This document shows positions 10,112 to 23,228 of a DNA stretch of 64,000 nt, in pieces (the first letter of the stretch is position 1; every line of letters starts with the position of its first letter). Source of the DNA: Malania oleifera (taxonomy: Eukaryota > Streptophyta > Magnoliopsida > Santalales > Ximeniaceae); contig NC_080418.1 in NCBI RefSeq assembly GCF_029873635.1, positions 9,009,062-9,073,061 on the forward strand, in the 5' to 3' direction. The notes beneath the pieces are model-generated. The model searched no databases, was not told the origin of the DNA, and saw only the letters and a program-made list of their open reading frames with translations. The translations under genes and the position numbers were made by a program.

Positions 10112-11855
10112 TAATTGAGGCCTCCATGGGCTTTAAAAATATTAATATTATTTATTATTGTCTAGGATCTTGATATATAATTTACTATTATATTTTTAAA
10201 AAAATTACTAATTGAGTTATTTATTAAGACTTAAATGATGACGATGGATGGCGACAATATAGCATTGATGTGGAAAACAATTTGATTGGGTGGTCATCAG
10301 AAAAGAAAAAGAATAAACATTTCTCTAGCTCAGTTGCCAGCTCAGTTGCCGCGACAAGAATGAGTCTCGATTGGGACAATTGTGCACCACTAACGGGTTG
10401 TATAATTCAAATCTAATGAGTTTGTCGATAAATAAAAAAAGATTGTCGCATACTCGGTTAGTTTAGTTTTGATCGAATTATGCTCACCTTTAATTGAGGC
10501 CTCCATGGGCTTTAAAACTATTAATATTATTTATTACTGTCTAAGATCTTGATATATAATTTACTATTATTATTATTTTTTTTAAATTACTAATTGAGTT
10601 ACTTATTAAGACTTAAATGATGACGATGGATGACGACAATATAGTGTTGATGTGGAGAACAATTTGATTGGGAGGTTGTCAGAAAAGAAAAAGAATAAAA
10701 AAATTTTCTAACTCGGTTGCCTTGACAAGAATGAGTAGTGCACCATTGACGGGTTGTATAGTTTAGATCTAATGAGTTAGTCGGTAAATAAAAAAAATTG
10801 TCATATACTCGGTTAATTTGGTTTTGACCGAATTATGCTCACCTTTAATTGAGACCTCTATGGGCTTTAAAAATATTAATATTATTTTACTATCTAAGAT
10901 CTTGATATATAATTTACTATTATTTAAAAAAAAAAATTACTCATTGAGTTATTTATTAAGACTTAAAAGCTGACGAATTTGATTGAAAGAGAATTTGATT
11001 GGGAGGTTGTCAGAAAAGAAAAAAAATAAAACATTTCTTTAGCTCAGTTGTCAGCTCAATTGCCATGACAAAAATGAGTATCAATTTGGACAATAGTGCA
11101 CCACTAACACGTTGTACAATTTATATTTAATGAGTTTGTTGGTAAATAAAAAAAGATTGTCACATACTTGATTAATTTGGTTTTAATCGAGTTTTGTCAA
11201 TTATTTATTACTGTCTAAGATCTCGATATATAATTTACTATTATTTATTTAAAAAATTTACTAATTGAGTTATTTATTAAGATTTAAATGATGACGATGG
11301 ATAACAACAATATAGCGTTGATGTGGAAAACAATTTGATTAGAAAAGAAAAAGAATAAAATATTTCTCCAACTCAATAGCTCTAACAAGAATGAGTATCG
11401 GTTTGGACAATAGTGCACCATTAATGGGTTGTACAGTTCAGATCTAATGAGTTTGTCATTAAATAAAAAAAGATTGTCCCATACTCGGTTAATTTGATTT
11501 TAACAGAATTATGCTCACCTTTAATTGAGGCCTCCATGGGCTTTTAAAATATTAGTATTATTTATTATTGTCTAAGATCTCGATATATAATTTACTATTA
11601 TTTTTTTTAAAAAAAAATACTGACTGAGTCATTTATTAAGACTTAAATGATGACAATGGATGACGACAATATAGTGTTGATGTGGAAAACAATTTGATTG
11701 GGAGGTTGTTTGAAAAGAAAAAGAATAAAACATTTTTCCAGCTCAGTTGACGAAACAAGAATGAGTATCGGTTTGGACAGTAGCGCACCACTAATGGGCT
11801 CTACCGTTCAAATCTAATGAGTTTGTCGATAAAGAAAAAAAATTTATCGCATTTA
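10075..11855. repeat. Five-unit tandem array, about 340-380 bp per unit
   Basis: The marker GCTCACCTTTAATTGAG occurs at about 10103, 10482, 10837 and 11513, with one unit (near 11198) lacking that segment. Every unit carries TAATTTACTATTA, a GATGACGATGGATG-type block, AGAAAAGAAAAAGAATAAA and CGGTTAATTTGGTTTTGA. The array ends about 630 bp before the start codon of the RING-CH gene. Each unit contains the right-hand end of the adjacent MITE-like element. Confidence 0.9.
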
Positions 11856-12481
11856 TTATCACTTTTATAATTTATGTTGCATTTATTATCACTTTTATAG
11901 TTTATATTTATTATTATCAAATAGATTTTGGATTAAGAATCGGATAATCATAAAGAATGGTCACAATATATCATTGATGCTAATAATTTTATTTTTATTT
12001 ATTTTTAAATAGGTATGAGTAAAGGAGGGAAGAGAAATGGATGTCGGATGAGAAAGAATTATGAGACGTAGTAAATTAGTTTTACAATATAATCTCTCGG
12101 CGCGGCCACTCCCCTCTTCCTCTTCCCCTGGGAAAAAGCCGAGTGCTTTCGTTATTTTCTCCTCTGGCTGCACTCCACCTCAACTGTAGCTTTCTTCCGT
12201 TTTCCTTTTTCACCTCTACTGTAAAACTGACATACACACTCAGAGAGAGAGACAAAGAGAGAGACCTCCCACTGCATTACGACCATACACTGAGTCAAAT
12301 TTTCATTCTTCTTCTTCTTCTTCTTCTTCTTCTTCTTCTTCTTCTCTAGTTCTTGTCTTTTGGACGAGGGAAGAAGAAAGAACGAAGAAAATGGGTGGAC
12401 CCCGTTAGACATAGCTATATATTTGACGCCTTTCATGCTTTGGCTGCTGCTCCCTGGCTTTTCAGCTTCTGGGATTCGCAA
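11856..12481 (+). promoter_or_regulatory. 5' flank and probable 5' UTR of the RING-CH gene
   Basis: Contains a GAGAGAGA-type tract (12240-12265) and a (TTC)n run (12306-12346), both common in plant core promoters and 5' UTRs. No clear TATA box was found. A frame open from 12353 runs into the gene in phase but has no ATG before 12482, so it is treated as untranslated. Confidence 0.45.
12306..12346. repeat. (TTC)n microsatellite
   Basis: About thirteen uninterrupted TTC units in the presumed 5' UTR of the RING-CH gene. Confidence 0.9.
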
Positions 12482-15400
12482 ATGTTGCAGAATACCCAAA
12501 ACCAAATGGATATAGAAGCAAGAGGGGACCGCCGTCGGCGTCGGCCTCGCCGTTCCCGACCCCGTCGTCCTCCTCCCCCTGTGGCCGAGGAGACCCGCTA
12601 CTTCTCCGATTCTGAAGACCAGTCGTGGCACTCTCCGCCAAATTCCATCCCTGGCGACGAATGCACGTTGTCCGAAGCATCAGTTTTTTCGGACCGTTCG
12701 TCGGAGGTGGATTTGGAGGTTGGTGCTTCAGAATTAAAGGTGTGTTTGGCTGAGGTGGAGAGAGATTGTAGAATTTGCAAACTGAGCTTGGAGGGCTCTG
12801 CGCAAGAATCAGGGGATCCAATTGTGCTGGGTTGTTCTTGTAAGGGTGATTTGGGTACTGCCCACAAGCAGTGTGCCGAGACTTGGTTCAAGACCAAGGG
12901 CAATACGTGAGTACTTCTTTACTTTTAACTATAATACAACAGTGAAATCATCATAAATTTGCTGCTTCTTAGCTTCTTAGCAACTTATTTGCTTCTTAGC
13001 TTCTTAATATTCATTTGTATGTTCTTGGTGTCACGGACCCACAAGTTAAGCTCAATTAAGGGGCAGCGCGGCACCCAACATTGTCAACCCCTAACACTTG
13101 GCCTAATTTTCCCGGAAATTCTTCAGTTTCAATTTGTTTGGTACCGCTTTCTGAGTTGAATACGAAATGGAAGCTGTGGGATTTTGCATTTCTGCTGCTA
13201 TGTTTATGATGGTAACTAGATTCTTATGCTGGTGTGTGGGGTTTTGTGAGAAATTCTGGATAACTATTAAAATCTTGTGGGTTCAAGTTGAGTTTGTTCT
13301 TGACAATCAGCATATTTTACAATGTGGGATCTTTTCGGTCTCGCACAACTTGATTGATTTCTCATAGGTAGTCATATGTCATTCAAAATGAAATCAAATA
13401 TATTCTCTGTTGTCTATCCCAGTATAAGAGTTAAAAATATTTCCAGCTTGCATATTGAGGGGAAAAAAAGGACGAAAGGAAACATGTTAAAGCAATTGGT
13501 AAATGGTAATACAAATGTACACGGCGGAGACCCCCTCTGGAATTCTGCTACCAGAATGTTAGAATGATAAAAAAAAGCAAGCTTCATAGGAATGATGAAC
13601 CTGGAAACGTTTCCCAGATTGCTGTTTCTTAGATTTTTCATCTCCCATCGTCAGTTTTTTCGCCTACTGAACCTTGTTAATTTGATCACACATATTGGTC
13701 CTCCCAGGTTGAAAACTCTTCTTTGGTATGTTAGGCATGATTGGTTAATCATGCACTAGCTAAGGTTGGCTGGGCTCTTCTTACATTTCCAATTGTCTTC
13801 TTGGTTGGAAAAGGGAGGACTGATTGTCCTTTTACCGGACAGATTTGGTTGCTTCTTGTTTATGATGTGAATACCTGGTTGCAGTTTTGTGTGAATGGGC
13901 GGACTTTAATTTGGCAGTCTCATCTTCTTACTGGCCTCTTTGATTTTGCCTTAACTTACATCTTTGTGGAGGTGGTATAATTTTTCTGTTCATTGGTCTG
14001 CTGATGAATCATTTATGTTCACTCCCAGTGGATCGTGTCCTGGTTTCATAAATTTCCAAATGCTCTTGTTACATCTCATAATTGACTGCTGTTCTTCTTC
14101 AGCTGTTTCTTGGGCTGCTTGGATTCCACCTGCTTGGGTTGGTTAGAAATGAAAGTGGGATGGCTCTGCTAGGGAACAACCTGGATGGGCAACATTTACC
14201 ATCAATTGATAGAACTAACAGTTTTCTGCCCAAATTGTGGCCTTTGAGTGCTTTTTTTTTTGGACTCAACTCTAACCCCATCCTCTTTTCCTGTCGTTAA
14301 ATAAACTAGTTGTGAGTTTAAGAATGGACTTGGCCCTAGGAGCTGTATGCGAGGGCATACCTACTTGGCAAAATAAGGTAGCCATTGGGTCACTAGCGGC
14401 TGGATTGAATCCTTGGCTAGATGAACTTTCTGGATTATCCAAATCTCATTCTGAAGTTTTAGATCTGTTTTCACCTTTTGACATGCATCATCCACATGCT
14501 ACCCTTCTTTCTCTCGCTTGTTCAATATTTCTATTGTAGAGCATTTATTGTTTTTCTTTGAAGATACTGTTATTTCTCCCCAGCTGATGTCCTGGGGAAG
14601 GAGGTCTGAACAATGCTGCATAACCAACTTATCTTGTCAAGGAATGTTCCATTTGTGAGATCGAGGAATTGATCCCGTAGTTTTTTGAAATTTGGAGATT
14701 TGATAGCTATTAATCTTTGGTTTTTATTTCTACATGAATGAAAAATATTATTTACTAGCACAATACCAATAAAGCCTGGCGCCTTAATTAGTGGTGTTTG
14801 CAGGCTGGAATCTTAGATGAATAGCATGCATCCTCTTGGAGTTAATATAGCTAATGAATGGACCCAAAAATCTTCGTGGCATTGAGAACTGGATTTTGGC
14901 TTGTTCTTGGCACTAAGATGCTTGGACTGAGCACAAGTGTAGGATTGGAGTTCTTTCTGGCCTTGTCATAATATGTTCAATATTTCCCAGGCAAGGGCAT
15001 TGTTGCATAAGCAGTGCCTGGTCCATTATATTTGACTATGATGTTGTCCTTAACCCATTAGTCCCACTTTTTGTCAGATATATGGCATCTTTATTATCTA
15101 TGGTCACAGTAATTCAACCTCATCTATCCTATATATATGAGTTACAGGACATGTATCTAAACACTGAAGCATGTTCCTGTGGCTTTTGCAGATTAAGTTC
15201 CATACTGTCATTTAGGATTGCAGAAACTTTAAGTCTGTACATTAATCTTTATATTTACCTTTTAATGATATTACCCTCCTTGTTCATTATAAGTGTTGAT
15301 TTATTACAAATTGGTATTACAGAACATGTGAAATCTGTGGAGGAACTGCTGTAAATGTGGCTGGTGAGCAGATAACTGAGGCAAACAATGTTACTTCAGA

Positions 15401-15545
15401 ATCCGTGGCAATACCAGCAGAACCTGCTAACCCTACAGAAGCCCATAGTTTCTGGCATGGCCGCCGCATTATGAATTTCCTGCTGGCCTGCATGGTCTTT
15501 GCTTTTATCATTTCTTGGCTGTTTCACTTCCATGTATTCTCATGA
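12482..15545 (+). CDS. RING-CH (RINGv) E3 ubiquitin ligase, C-terminal membrane anchor
   Basis: Two exons, 12482-12906 and 15323-15545, joined across a GT-AG intron inside a Thr codon, give 215 residues. Residues 96-147 form a complete C4HC3 RING-CH finger: CRIC (96-99), CSC, H seven residues on, C, then CEIC (144-147); both joints of the exon pair are needed to complete it. Near the N-terminus are an Arg-rich tract (about residues 17-29) and a Pro run, followed by an acidic Ser-rich region. Residues 191-214 are one hydrophobic helix ending at the C-terminus, so a tail-anchored type of insertion is likely. RING-CH fingers bind an E2 and pass ubiquitin to substrates, often membrane proteins. 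Substrate and membrane are unknown. ATG 12482 is the first in-frame; ATG 12506 is the alternative. Confidence 0.92.
12907..15322 (+). other. Intron of the RING-CH gene
   Basis: 2416 bp, with donor AC-GTGAGT and acceptor GGTATTACAG. It is T-rich like plant introns. Several short open frames inside show no family resemblance and no coding character. I saw no transposon with clear ends in it. Confidence 0.88.
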
Positions 15546-16879
15546 GTTGCTGGAAAAAAAGGTGCAGCTTTTTCATTCACTATGATGCGGGTTATCAGGA
15601 ATGAGTGCTTCTATTCTCCTTGTTTGCTTTCATATCTTGTTCCAACCCTTTCCCAGGGTCCCTGCTTTTCTCAATCAAATTTAGTGTTGTACTAGCAGAA
15701 TCCATGTAATGCAGTATTTAACACAAATGAAGGAGAAAAGAAAGAAATTACTTTTGTGCGCGTACAAATGACCCATGCTTATATTACATGTAGAGGTCGC
15801 ATGTTGGCTAATTCCTTTTGTTATTTGCATGGACAACATGAAAAGAAAACCCCAAATGTTGGATTGGATTTATTTTAACTGCATTGATCAAGGTCTAATT
15901 ATTTTTTGGATTAGTAAGTTAGGGATATAATATAATCCTTACAGGCCTGGCAAAAAATGGTGTAACCCAAGTTGGTGATACACGGTGTTAGCAGAGCAAT
16001 GCACGCACGCTACAGGCCTACTACATACAGTGCATCTGGTTGTAGACTGAAGAATATTTGAAGATGATAAATATAGAAGATAATTGAAAGCATAAAAGGT
16101 TGGAGCATAAATCAGAAGGGATTTATACAGAACATGCATGATTGAAAGGATATCAGAATTGGAACATAAATTATAAGGGATTTATATTGAATTTAGAAGC
16201 TCGTATTTACAACTTACAGGAAGTTTGATCTTTACATGCATGCTTGATGACCTTGGCCATTATAGCTTGTAGATTTTGCATTATCCGCTTATTTTGTTGC
16301 ATGCATATATTCCATATACTTAACCCTTGAAAAAGCTACATTGTTGGCAAATTAAGTTGTGGCTACCTTCTTCATTTGCTCGATTAGGTTAAACCTGCTC
16401 TGATATTACAAATGGGGTAGCAAGAAGTGAAAATTAACAAGATGCTAGTGCCCTAAAATGATTAATCCTATCCCTGACCAATATTAGGGTTTCTGTAAAC
16501 AAGGCAAAGGAAAATTGAAGTCTATTCATAAACAATTTTGAAGAGGACTAGGGACAACAATAAGACTATCTACACTCCAAAAAATTTCTGAAGTATTGAA
16601 CATCCTTCTAAACAACTCAAAAAATTTTGAAAAAAAAAATAAAATTAAGCCCTAAATTATGAAATAAGATCATTCTTAAGATAATAAAATATTATAAAAT
16701 TACTACTGTGCCCAAACAAGAAATGAAAAAGGATTCTAGCCCTGTAGTTGATCTCAGATCTGAAGTTATGATCGTTTAAAGCTAGTTCCAAATGTTAGTC
16801 TTGCGGGAGAACTTCTTGCCACCCTAGTTATTCATGAACATTGCTACTGCAGCCTGTAATACCTAAGATAGAGTGCAGG
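15546..16879. other. 3' UTR of the RING-CH gene and intergenic DNA
   Basis: The first few hundred bases should include the 3' UTR and polyadenylation region. Nothing else is recognisable before the copia LTR. Confidence 0.5.
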
Positions 16880-17066
16880 TGTTAAAATCCTAATCCCGAG
16901 TATCATTGTAAATAATATACAAATTAGGGAAGTAGGTTGATATGGGGGATTTGAAATTATTCAATAAGGAAATTGTTTCCTTGTTTAGAATAGGTAATCG
17001 TATTATATATTGGGATGTACATATGAACAAATCAATGAAGAAAATATTCAATTGTTTCTTCCTTTA
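16880..17066 (+). repeat. 5' LTR of copia element 1
   Basis: 187 bp starting TGTTAAAATCC and ending CTTCCTTTA, directly followed by the tRNA-Met-type primer-binding site. Confidence 0.93.
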
Positions 17067-17968
17067 TGGTATCAGAGTCAGGTTTTCTCAACCCTAGCTA
17101 ACCGATGGCCAACAGCACCGCCAACAGCAGAGGTTCTACCTCGTCTGCAAATATCAACGGTGACTCAGAGGCCACATCCGTTGGGGGTTTGAATGGGCTG
17201 GACAACACAGCCTTTCCACTCTCATTGGAAAAATTAAATGGAAAAAACATCTGTGAATGGGCACAATCCATGAAATTGGTGATTGAGGGAAAAGGGAAAC
17301 TGGGTTACCTTACCGGTGAAAAGAGGAAGCCAAATTCTACCGACGATGCAGCCTTGCAAAGATGGAAGTCCGAAAACTCCATGGTCACAGCTTGGCTTGT
17401 CAATTCGATGTAGCCATCAATCGAAAAAGTTTACTTGTTCATGCCAACAGCGAAGGAAGTCTGGGAAGCCGTACGTGAGACATACTCCGACGTCGAAAGC
17501 TACTCGCAGATCTTCGAAATCAAGACACGATTGTGGTAGATGAGACAAGGGGAGAGAGGCGTCACCGAGTTTTTCATGGAGATGACGCATCTCTGGCAGG
17601 AGCTTGATTTGAGCACCAACGAGGAATGAGAGTGCTCCGGTGACAACACAAGATACCAAAGGAGGCTAAAAAACGAGAGGGTCTTCGAGTTCCTTGCCGG
17701 CCTAAATGGAGAGCTCCTTGATGTGAGGGGAAGGATTCTTGGCCGGCGACCTCTTCCTTCGACCTGAGAAGTCTTCGTAGAAGTCCGAAGGGAGGAAAAT
17801 AGGAGGCGTGTGATGTTGAGGCCTCAAAATGAATCTGCTGGGCTGGACCTCACAGTACTCGTGTCTGCCCAAAAATTAGATGGGCACGCTGGACACCCTG
17901 GGCCGGATATTTCAGCTCTAGTATCAAAAGGTCCAGGGGGACCTAGTCAATGACCACAAAAAAATAAA

Positions 17969-18859
17969 TTGTGGTGTGAACATTGCCAAAAAACAGGTCA
18001 TTTAAAAAATACCTGCTGGGAGATTCATGGAAAACCGGCAGATTGGAAGCCGAGACAATACCAAAAAAATCGTGGGTACCAGGCCAGCACCGACGGATCA
18101 ACTGAAAGATTACAAGGAGAAAACACCAATACCGCCTCTAGTAGTGCATTCAGTTCTGAACAATTGGATCAGTCATATAAAATGATTTCGTCCATTCAAA
18201 CATCGGGTCAGTCTTCCTCTGGTTCCCTGGCTCACCGAGGTAACTATTCGTCAGCTTTAACTTCTTCATCTTGTCACAAATCTCCATGGATAATTGATTC
18301 AGGGGCATCCTATCATATGACTGGGTCTTATCAATATTTTTCATCCTATTCTCCATATGTCGGGAATTTGAGGGTAAAAATAGCAGATGGCTCTTTCTCA
18401 CCAGTTGATGGAAAAGGAAATATTCGCATATCTGATTCTTTAACTTTACAATCTGTCCTATATGTTCCCAAATTGTCTTGCAACTTGTTGTCAATCAGTC
18501 AGTTAACCAAAGATTCAAATTGTTCTGCTAAATTTGTTTCCTCTTATTGTGTTTTTCAGGACCTATCATCGGGGAAGACGATTGGCACTACTAAAGCGTA
18601 TGAGGGACTCTACTACTTTGAGGAGGCAAGTTTGAGTGAATTATGTAATACTGCAATTTGTGATTCTGCATCTACTTTTAGAAATAGTGAACTGTTGTTA
18701 TGGCATTCAAGGATGGGTCATCCCAGTTTTCAATATTTAAAACATTTGTTTCCATCTATTTGTTCAAATAAAATGGCTTCTGAATTCCAATGTGAAGTGT
18801 GTGAGCTTGCCAAACATCGTCATAATACAAACCATCTCGCCCATTTACTGTCACAGTGA
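17969..18859 (+). pseudogene. Copia element 1: zinc knuckle, protease and integrase N-terminal block
   Basis: The block shows a CX2CX4HX4C knuckle near its start, the aspartic protease signature DSGASYHM, and the LLLWHSRMGHPS stretch of the GAG-pre-integrase domain. It is one open block of a decayed polyprotein, in the order expected for Ty1/copia. Confidence 0.88.
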
Positions 18860-20313
18860 TGTATGGAGTCCCTCACGTTCCCTCAATCGCACCAATACAA
18901 AATGGTTTGTTACTTTAATTGATGACCATACTCGTCTTTGTTGGGTTTACTTACTGAAAGACAAAACTGAAGTTCGCTCCATTTTCATCAATTTCCATTC
19001 CATGATTCATACACAGTTCCAAACTCATATTCAGATTTTACGTACTGATAATGGTACGGAATATTTTAATACTATTGTGGGAGCTTATCTTCAAGATAAT
19101 GGGATTGTCCATCAAAGTTCTTGTGTGGATACCCCTCAACAAAATGGGGTTGTTGAAAGAAAAAATAGACATATACTTGAAGTAGCCCAGGCATGAATGT
19201 TTACTACCAACATGAAACATTATTTTTGGGGCGATGCCATCTTAACAGTCACACATCTCATTAATCGAATGCCGAGTCAAGTACTTTCATTTGTCACCCC
19301 TCTTCAGAAATTCCAGGAACATTTTCCTACCTCTCGACTCCTCTCTAGTCTCCCGCTGAAAATCTTTGGTTGTACTGCTTTTGTTCATGTTCATGCACAC
19401 CATCGCGATAAATTGGATCCTCGTGCCGTTAAATGTGTCTTCCTTGGTTATTCGCCTACCCAGAAAGGCTACAAATGTTATGATCCAGTCTCAAAACGAC
19501 TGTTTGTTAGTCTTGATGTCACTTTCTTTGAAACCACTCCTTATTTCCCAAAGCCCTCTCTTCAGGGGGAGAAATGGAGTGAAGATCGGTTCTTTGACCT
19601 ATTTGCTACAGAATCTGCGTCATTCTCTCCGGTTACTCCATTCTCTAACCCATCTATTCCATCTATCGAGCCTTCCATTGAATTACTTCCTAACTCGCCA
19701 AACACAACAGAACACTTACCCTCAGGGGGAGATACAGGAGAGCAAAACAATGCAGACATACTGGTTTACTCAAGAAAGCCGAAAACAAAGGATAAAGAGA
19801 ATCTCATACCTGAAGCACCAAGAGCGTTGGAACCGGTGATGGCTCCGAATAACCATGTGCCCATGCCCAATCCTGATCTGGTAATTGAGTCTTCCTCTAA
19901 TAATCCTGCACCTGATGATCTCAGTTTACCTATTGCAATCAGAAAACAAACCAGGTCATGTACCTAATACCCTTGGTCTAAATACATGTCTTATAAAAGT
20001 TTGTCTACTGGATATCGTGCGTTTGTCTCTAATCTTGACAGGATGAAAATGCCAAAGAACATCCAGGAAGCTCTAGAAATACCGAAATGGAGAGAGGCAG
20101 TCATGGAAGAAATGCGAGTGCTAGAAAAAAATGGAACTTGGAAGTTGACAAATTTACCGAAAGGGAAGAAGCCAGTGGGTTGTAAATGAGTCTTCACAGT
20201 GAAGTATAAATCTGATGGAACAGTTGAAAGATATAAAGTCAGACTTGTTGCAAAAGGTTTTACTCAGACTTATGGCATTGACTATACTGAAACATTTGCA
20301 CCAGTGGCAAAAT

Positions 20314-21950
20314 TGATTACGCGCCGAAACTGCGTAATTGGACGTTTAACTCGAGCTTTACGGTTTATATTTTTAATTAAATATCCAAAATTGTCCAATA
20401 TTTTAATAAAATTCTAAAATCATCATTCTTGAACTTTATTGCACTATTTATGAGAATTTGGTAATTTTTTGTCACAGGAAAATTCCCGGGAATCAAAACC
20501 GACACCTGTTCGTATTTTATGCATAACTTTTTCTTCCAAGCTCCGATAGAGACGATTCAAATTTTTGGAGAAAGAGGAAAGGATCATCTACAACTTTCAT
20601 GTTTTGAGTTTTGTGAGATACGGGTTCCAGAAGAGTCAGATTTGCGATGAATAGAGAATGAAAAAAATAAAAAAATATAGCAATTCGGGTTTCCTATTTG
20701 GGTCTAGGGCTTTCCCCCCCTATCCTATTTAACCCTTCTCTTTCTCTTCCTGCGGAGGCAGCCCCCATGGCTCCCCATTCTCCTCCTCTTCTTCTTCTTC
20801 TTCTTCTTCTTCTTCTTCTTCTTCTTTAGTTTGTTTTTTTTTTTTGTTCTTTTCAATTCTACTTTTCTCCCCTTGTCTCTCTTCCTTCCCTTTGTCTTTC
20901 CTCCCTCACTCTCCCCCTTTCCTCTGTTTTTCTTGGCATCCTTTGCCCTCTTGCAGTACGGCCAGCCTCCTCCACCATCTTCAGCAGTCCCCAAGCACAG
21001 CAGAACACTAGCCGACTCCATAGCAGGACCACCAAAGCGCAGCAGCAACTTCTCCAGCACAGCAGCAACTTCACGGCTCCGTGGATTTGTTTCTCTCTCT
21101 CTCTTTTCCTTTCTTTCTTTCTTTTATTTACTTTTCTTTGAATCTTGGAATATTGAAGAAAGTTTAGTTTTTTTTTAATGTTATTGGAGTTTTCTTTCTT
21201 TTTGTTTAAGTTGAGTAATATTGGGTATTTCATTATGTTAAATTAATTTCTTTGTTTATCTAATTGATAGTTATTTTAATTTAGGATTCTTAATTAAATT
21301 CAGATATTTTTTTGTCGAAATTCGATTTAGTTAGGGTCTATGATTAGTAAATGTTGTGTTTTTATTGTGTTCCGTTATTGTTTACGTTTTTTTAAATTTC
21401 CGTTGAATTCATGTTTGCATTTAAATTGTGAGTCTTGATTTGATCTCTTAATTACGCTAAAGGTTCAATTTTTAGTAGGTTCGGTTTGTTTTTAGTATGT
21501 GTCTAGTTTAGTTTCCATTGTGTATTTTTAATTCCATGTTCTAGGTTGCCATTTTTAATTAACGCGTGTCCCAGTGTTTCCTTAAGTAGACTAGGGTTTT
21601 CATTATTGTTATTTTAATTCCATGTTTAAAGTTTTCATTTTTAGTTAGTATGATCTAGTATTTCCTTAAGTAGACGCAGGATTTCTATTCTTGTTTTCTT
21701 TTATTTAGTGCATGTTAATTTTAAGGTTTAAATTGCGTGTCATTTAATTTGTCACAAGTGAAATTGAACCATCTTGAAAAACCCGAATCTGAACTGAGTT
21801 CAGTGCATTTTTAATTTTGATTGGAAGAACGTAAAATCTGAGATTAAACGCATTCCCTGAGGAAACAATCTAGCCCTTGGGCTTAATATTACACGACATA
21901 ACTCCTATACTTGGGATAGCTTCCGAGCTGCTTATTTTTCGAGTGAGTCA
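20314..21950 (+). repeat. Solo Athila-type LTR inside copia element 1
   Basis: 1637 bp from TGATTACGCG to GAGTGAGTCA, flanked by AAAAT and AAACT (4 of 5 match). It is homologous to both LTRs of the Athila-like element at 39462-48730, in the opposite orientation. It splits the reverse transcriptase region between the VAKL codons and the following segment. It includes a (TTC)n run near 20787-20825. Confidence 0.9.
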
Positions 21951-22272
21951 AAACTTAAATACAGTTTGAGTTCTCTTGTCCTTGGCAGCCAATTTGGACT
22001 GGCCACTACAACAACTTGATATTAAAAATGCTTTCTTAAATGGAGAATTAAAGGAGGAAGTATACATGACTATACCACCAAGATTCAGTAAAATAGGTGA
22101 AGAAAACAGAGTGTGTAAACTCAAGAAATCCTTATATGGCCTCAAACAATCTCCTAGAGCGTGGTTCGACAAATTCGCAAAGGTACTAAAGAATCAAGGT
22201 TATTGACAAGGGCAATAAGATCATACACTGTTCTTCCAACAGTCTGAAGGAGGTAAGAGAGCAATTCTAATA

Positions 22273-22773
22273 GTGTATGTTGATGATATAATCCTTACTA
22301 GTGATGATGCTGTAGAAATGGAGAGATTGAAGAAGGTTCTAGCTGCTGAATTTGAAGTTAAAGACTTGAGACAGATGTGGTATTTTTTGGGCATGGAAGT
22401 GGCAAGAACGAAAAGGGGAATTAGTGTTTCTCAGAGAAAGTATGTTACTGATCTCTTTTTTGAAACTGGCATGCTGGGATGCAAAACAAGTGAAACCTCG
22501 ATGAAAACAGTAAAGAGGATTGAAGACTGTGGAAAACCTGTAGAAAAGGAGAGGTATCAGAGATTGGTTGGCAAGCTAATCTACCTATCACATACTAGAC
22601 CAGATATTGCATTTGCAGCCAGTGTAGCAAGTCAACACATGCATTCACCAAAAGAAGTTCACTTAGATGTTGTATACAAGATCCTTAGATATCTCAAGGG
22701 ATCCCCAGGAAGAGGACTCTTCTTTAAGAAATGTGAAAGCAAGGAAGTAGAGATCTTTACAGATGCAGATTAG
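22273..22773 (+). pseudogene. Copia element 1: reverse transcriptase C-terminal and RNase H start block
   Basis: Opens with the catalytic-site motif YVDDI, followed by the KYVTDLF and HTRPDIAFA segments typical of Ty1/copia reverse transcriptase and its connection to RNase H. Part of a broken polyprotein. Confidence 0.88.
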
Positions 22774-23228
22774 GCAGGATCAGTGGAAGATAAAAGATCT
22801 ACCACAGGTTATTGTACATTCGTCTGGGGAAATCTAGTAACTTGGAAAAGTAAAAAGAAAAATGTGGTGGCGCGTAGTAGTGTTGAAGCTGAATTCAGGG
22901 CAATCGCTCAAGGGATATATGAAGGGTTGTGGTTATGAAAAATCTTGGAGGAATTACAGGTCCCAATGAACTTTCCTACTCTACAGTGACAACAATGCAG
23001 CTATCAGCATCTCTCTCAATCCAGTTCAACATGACAGGACTAAACATGTGGAAGTAGACAGACACTTCATAAAAGAGAAAATTGAAGAAGGAATTATATG
23101 TATGACTTATGTACCAACCAAGGAACAAACTGCAGATATTCTCACGAAAGGGTTGGGACGACAGAGCTTTGATGATCTTATTAACAAGTTGAAGATGATT
23201 AATATTTATGATCCAACTTGAGGGGGAG

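Noticed and set aside
12152-12903. Minus-strand frames opposite exon 1 of the RING-CH gene
   Set aside because: Shadows of the + strand coding exon and of the (TTC)n tract; the zinc finger is on the + strand.
12907-15322. Several short frames as extra exons or genes inside the RING-CH intron
   Set aside because: The two exons already complete the C4HC3 finger in phase; the frames show no domain and typical T-rich intron composition.
20725-21233. Lys/Glu-rich and Phe/Leu-rich frames on both strands
   Set aside because: Produced by GAA/TTC microsatellite and pyrimidine tracts in the solo Athila-type LTR; same for 40508-40741 and 48012-48335.
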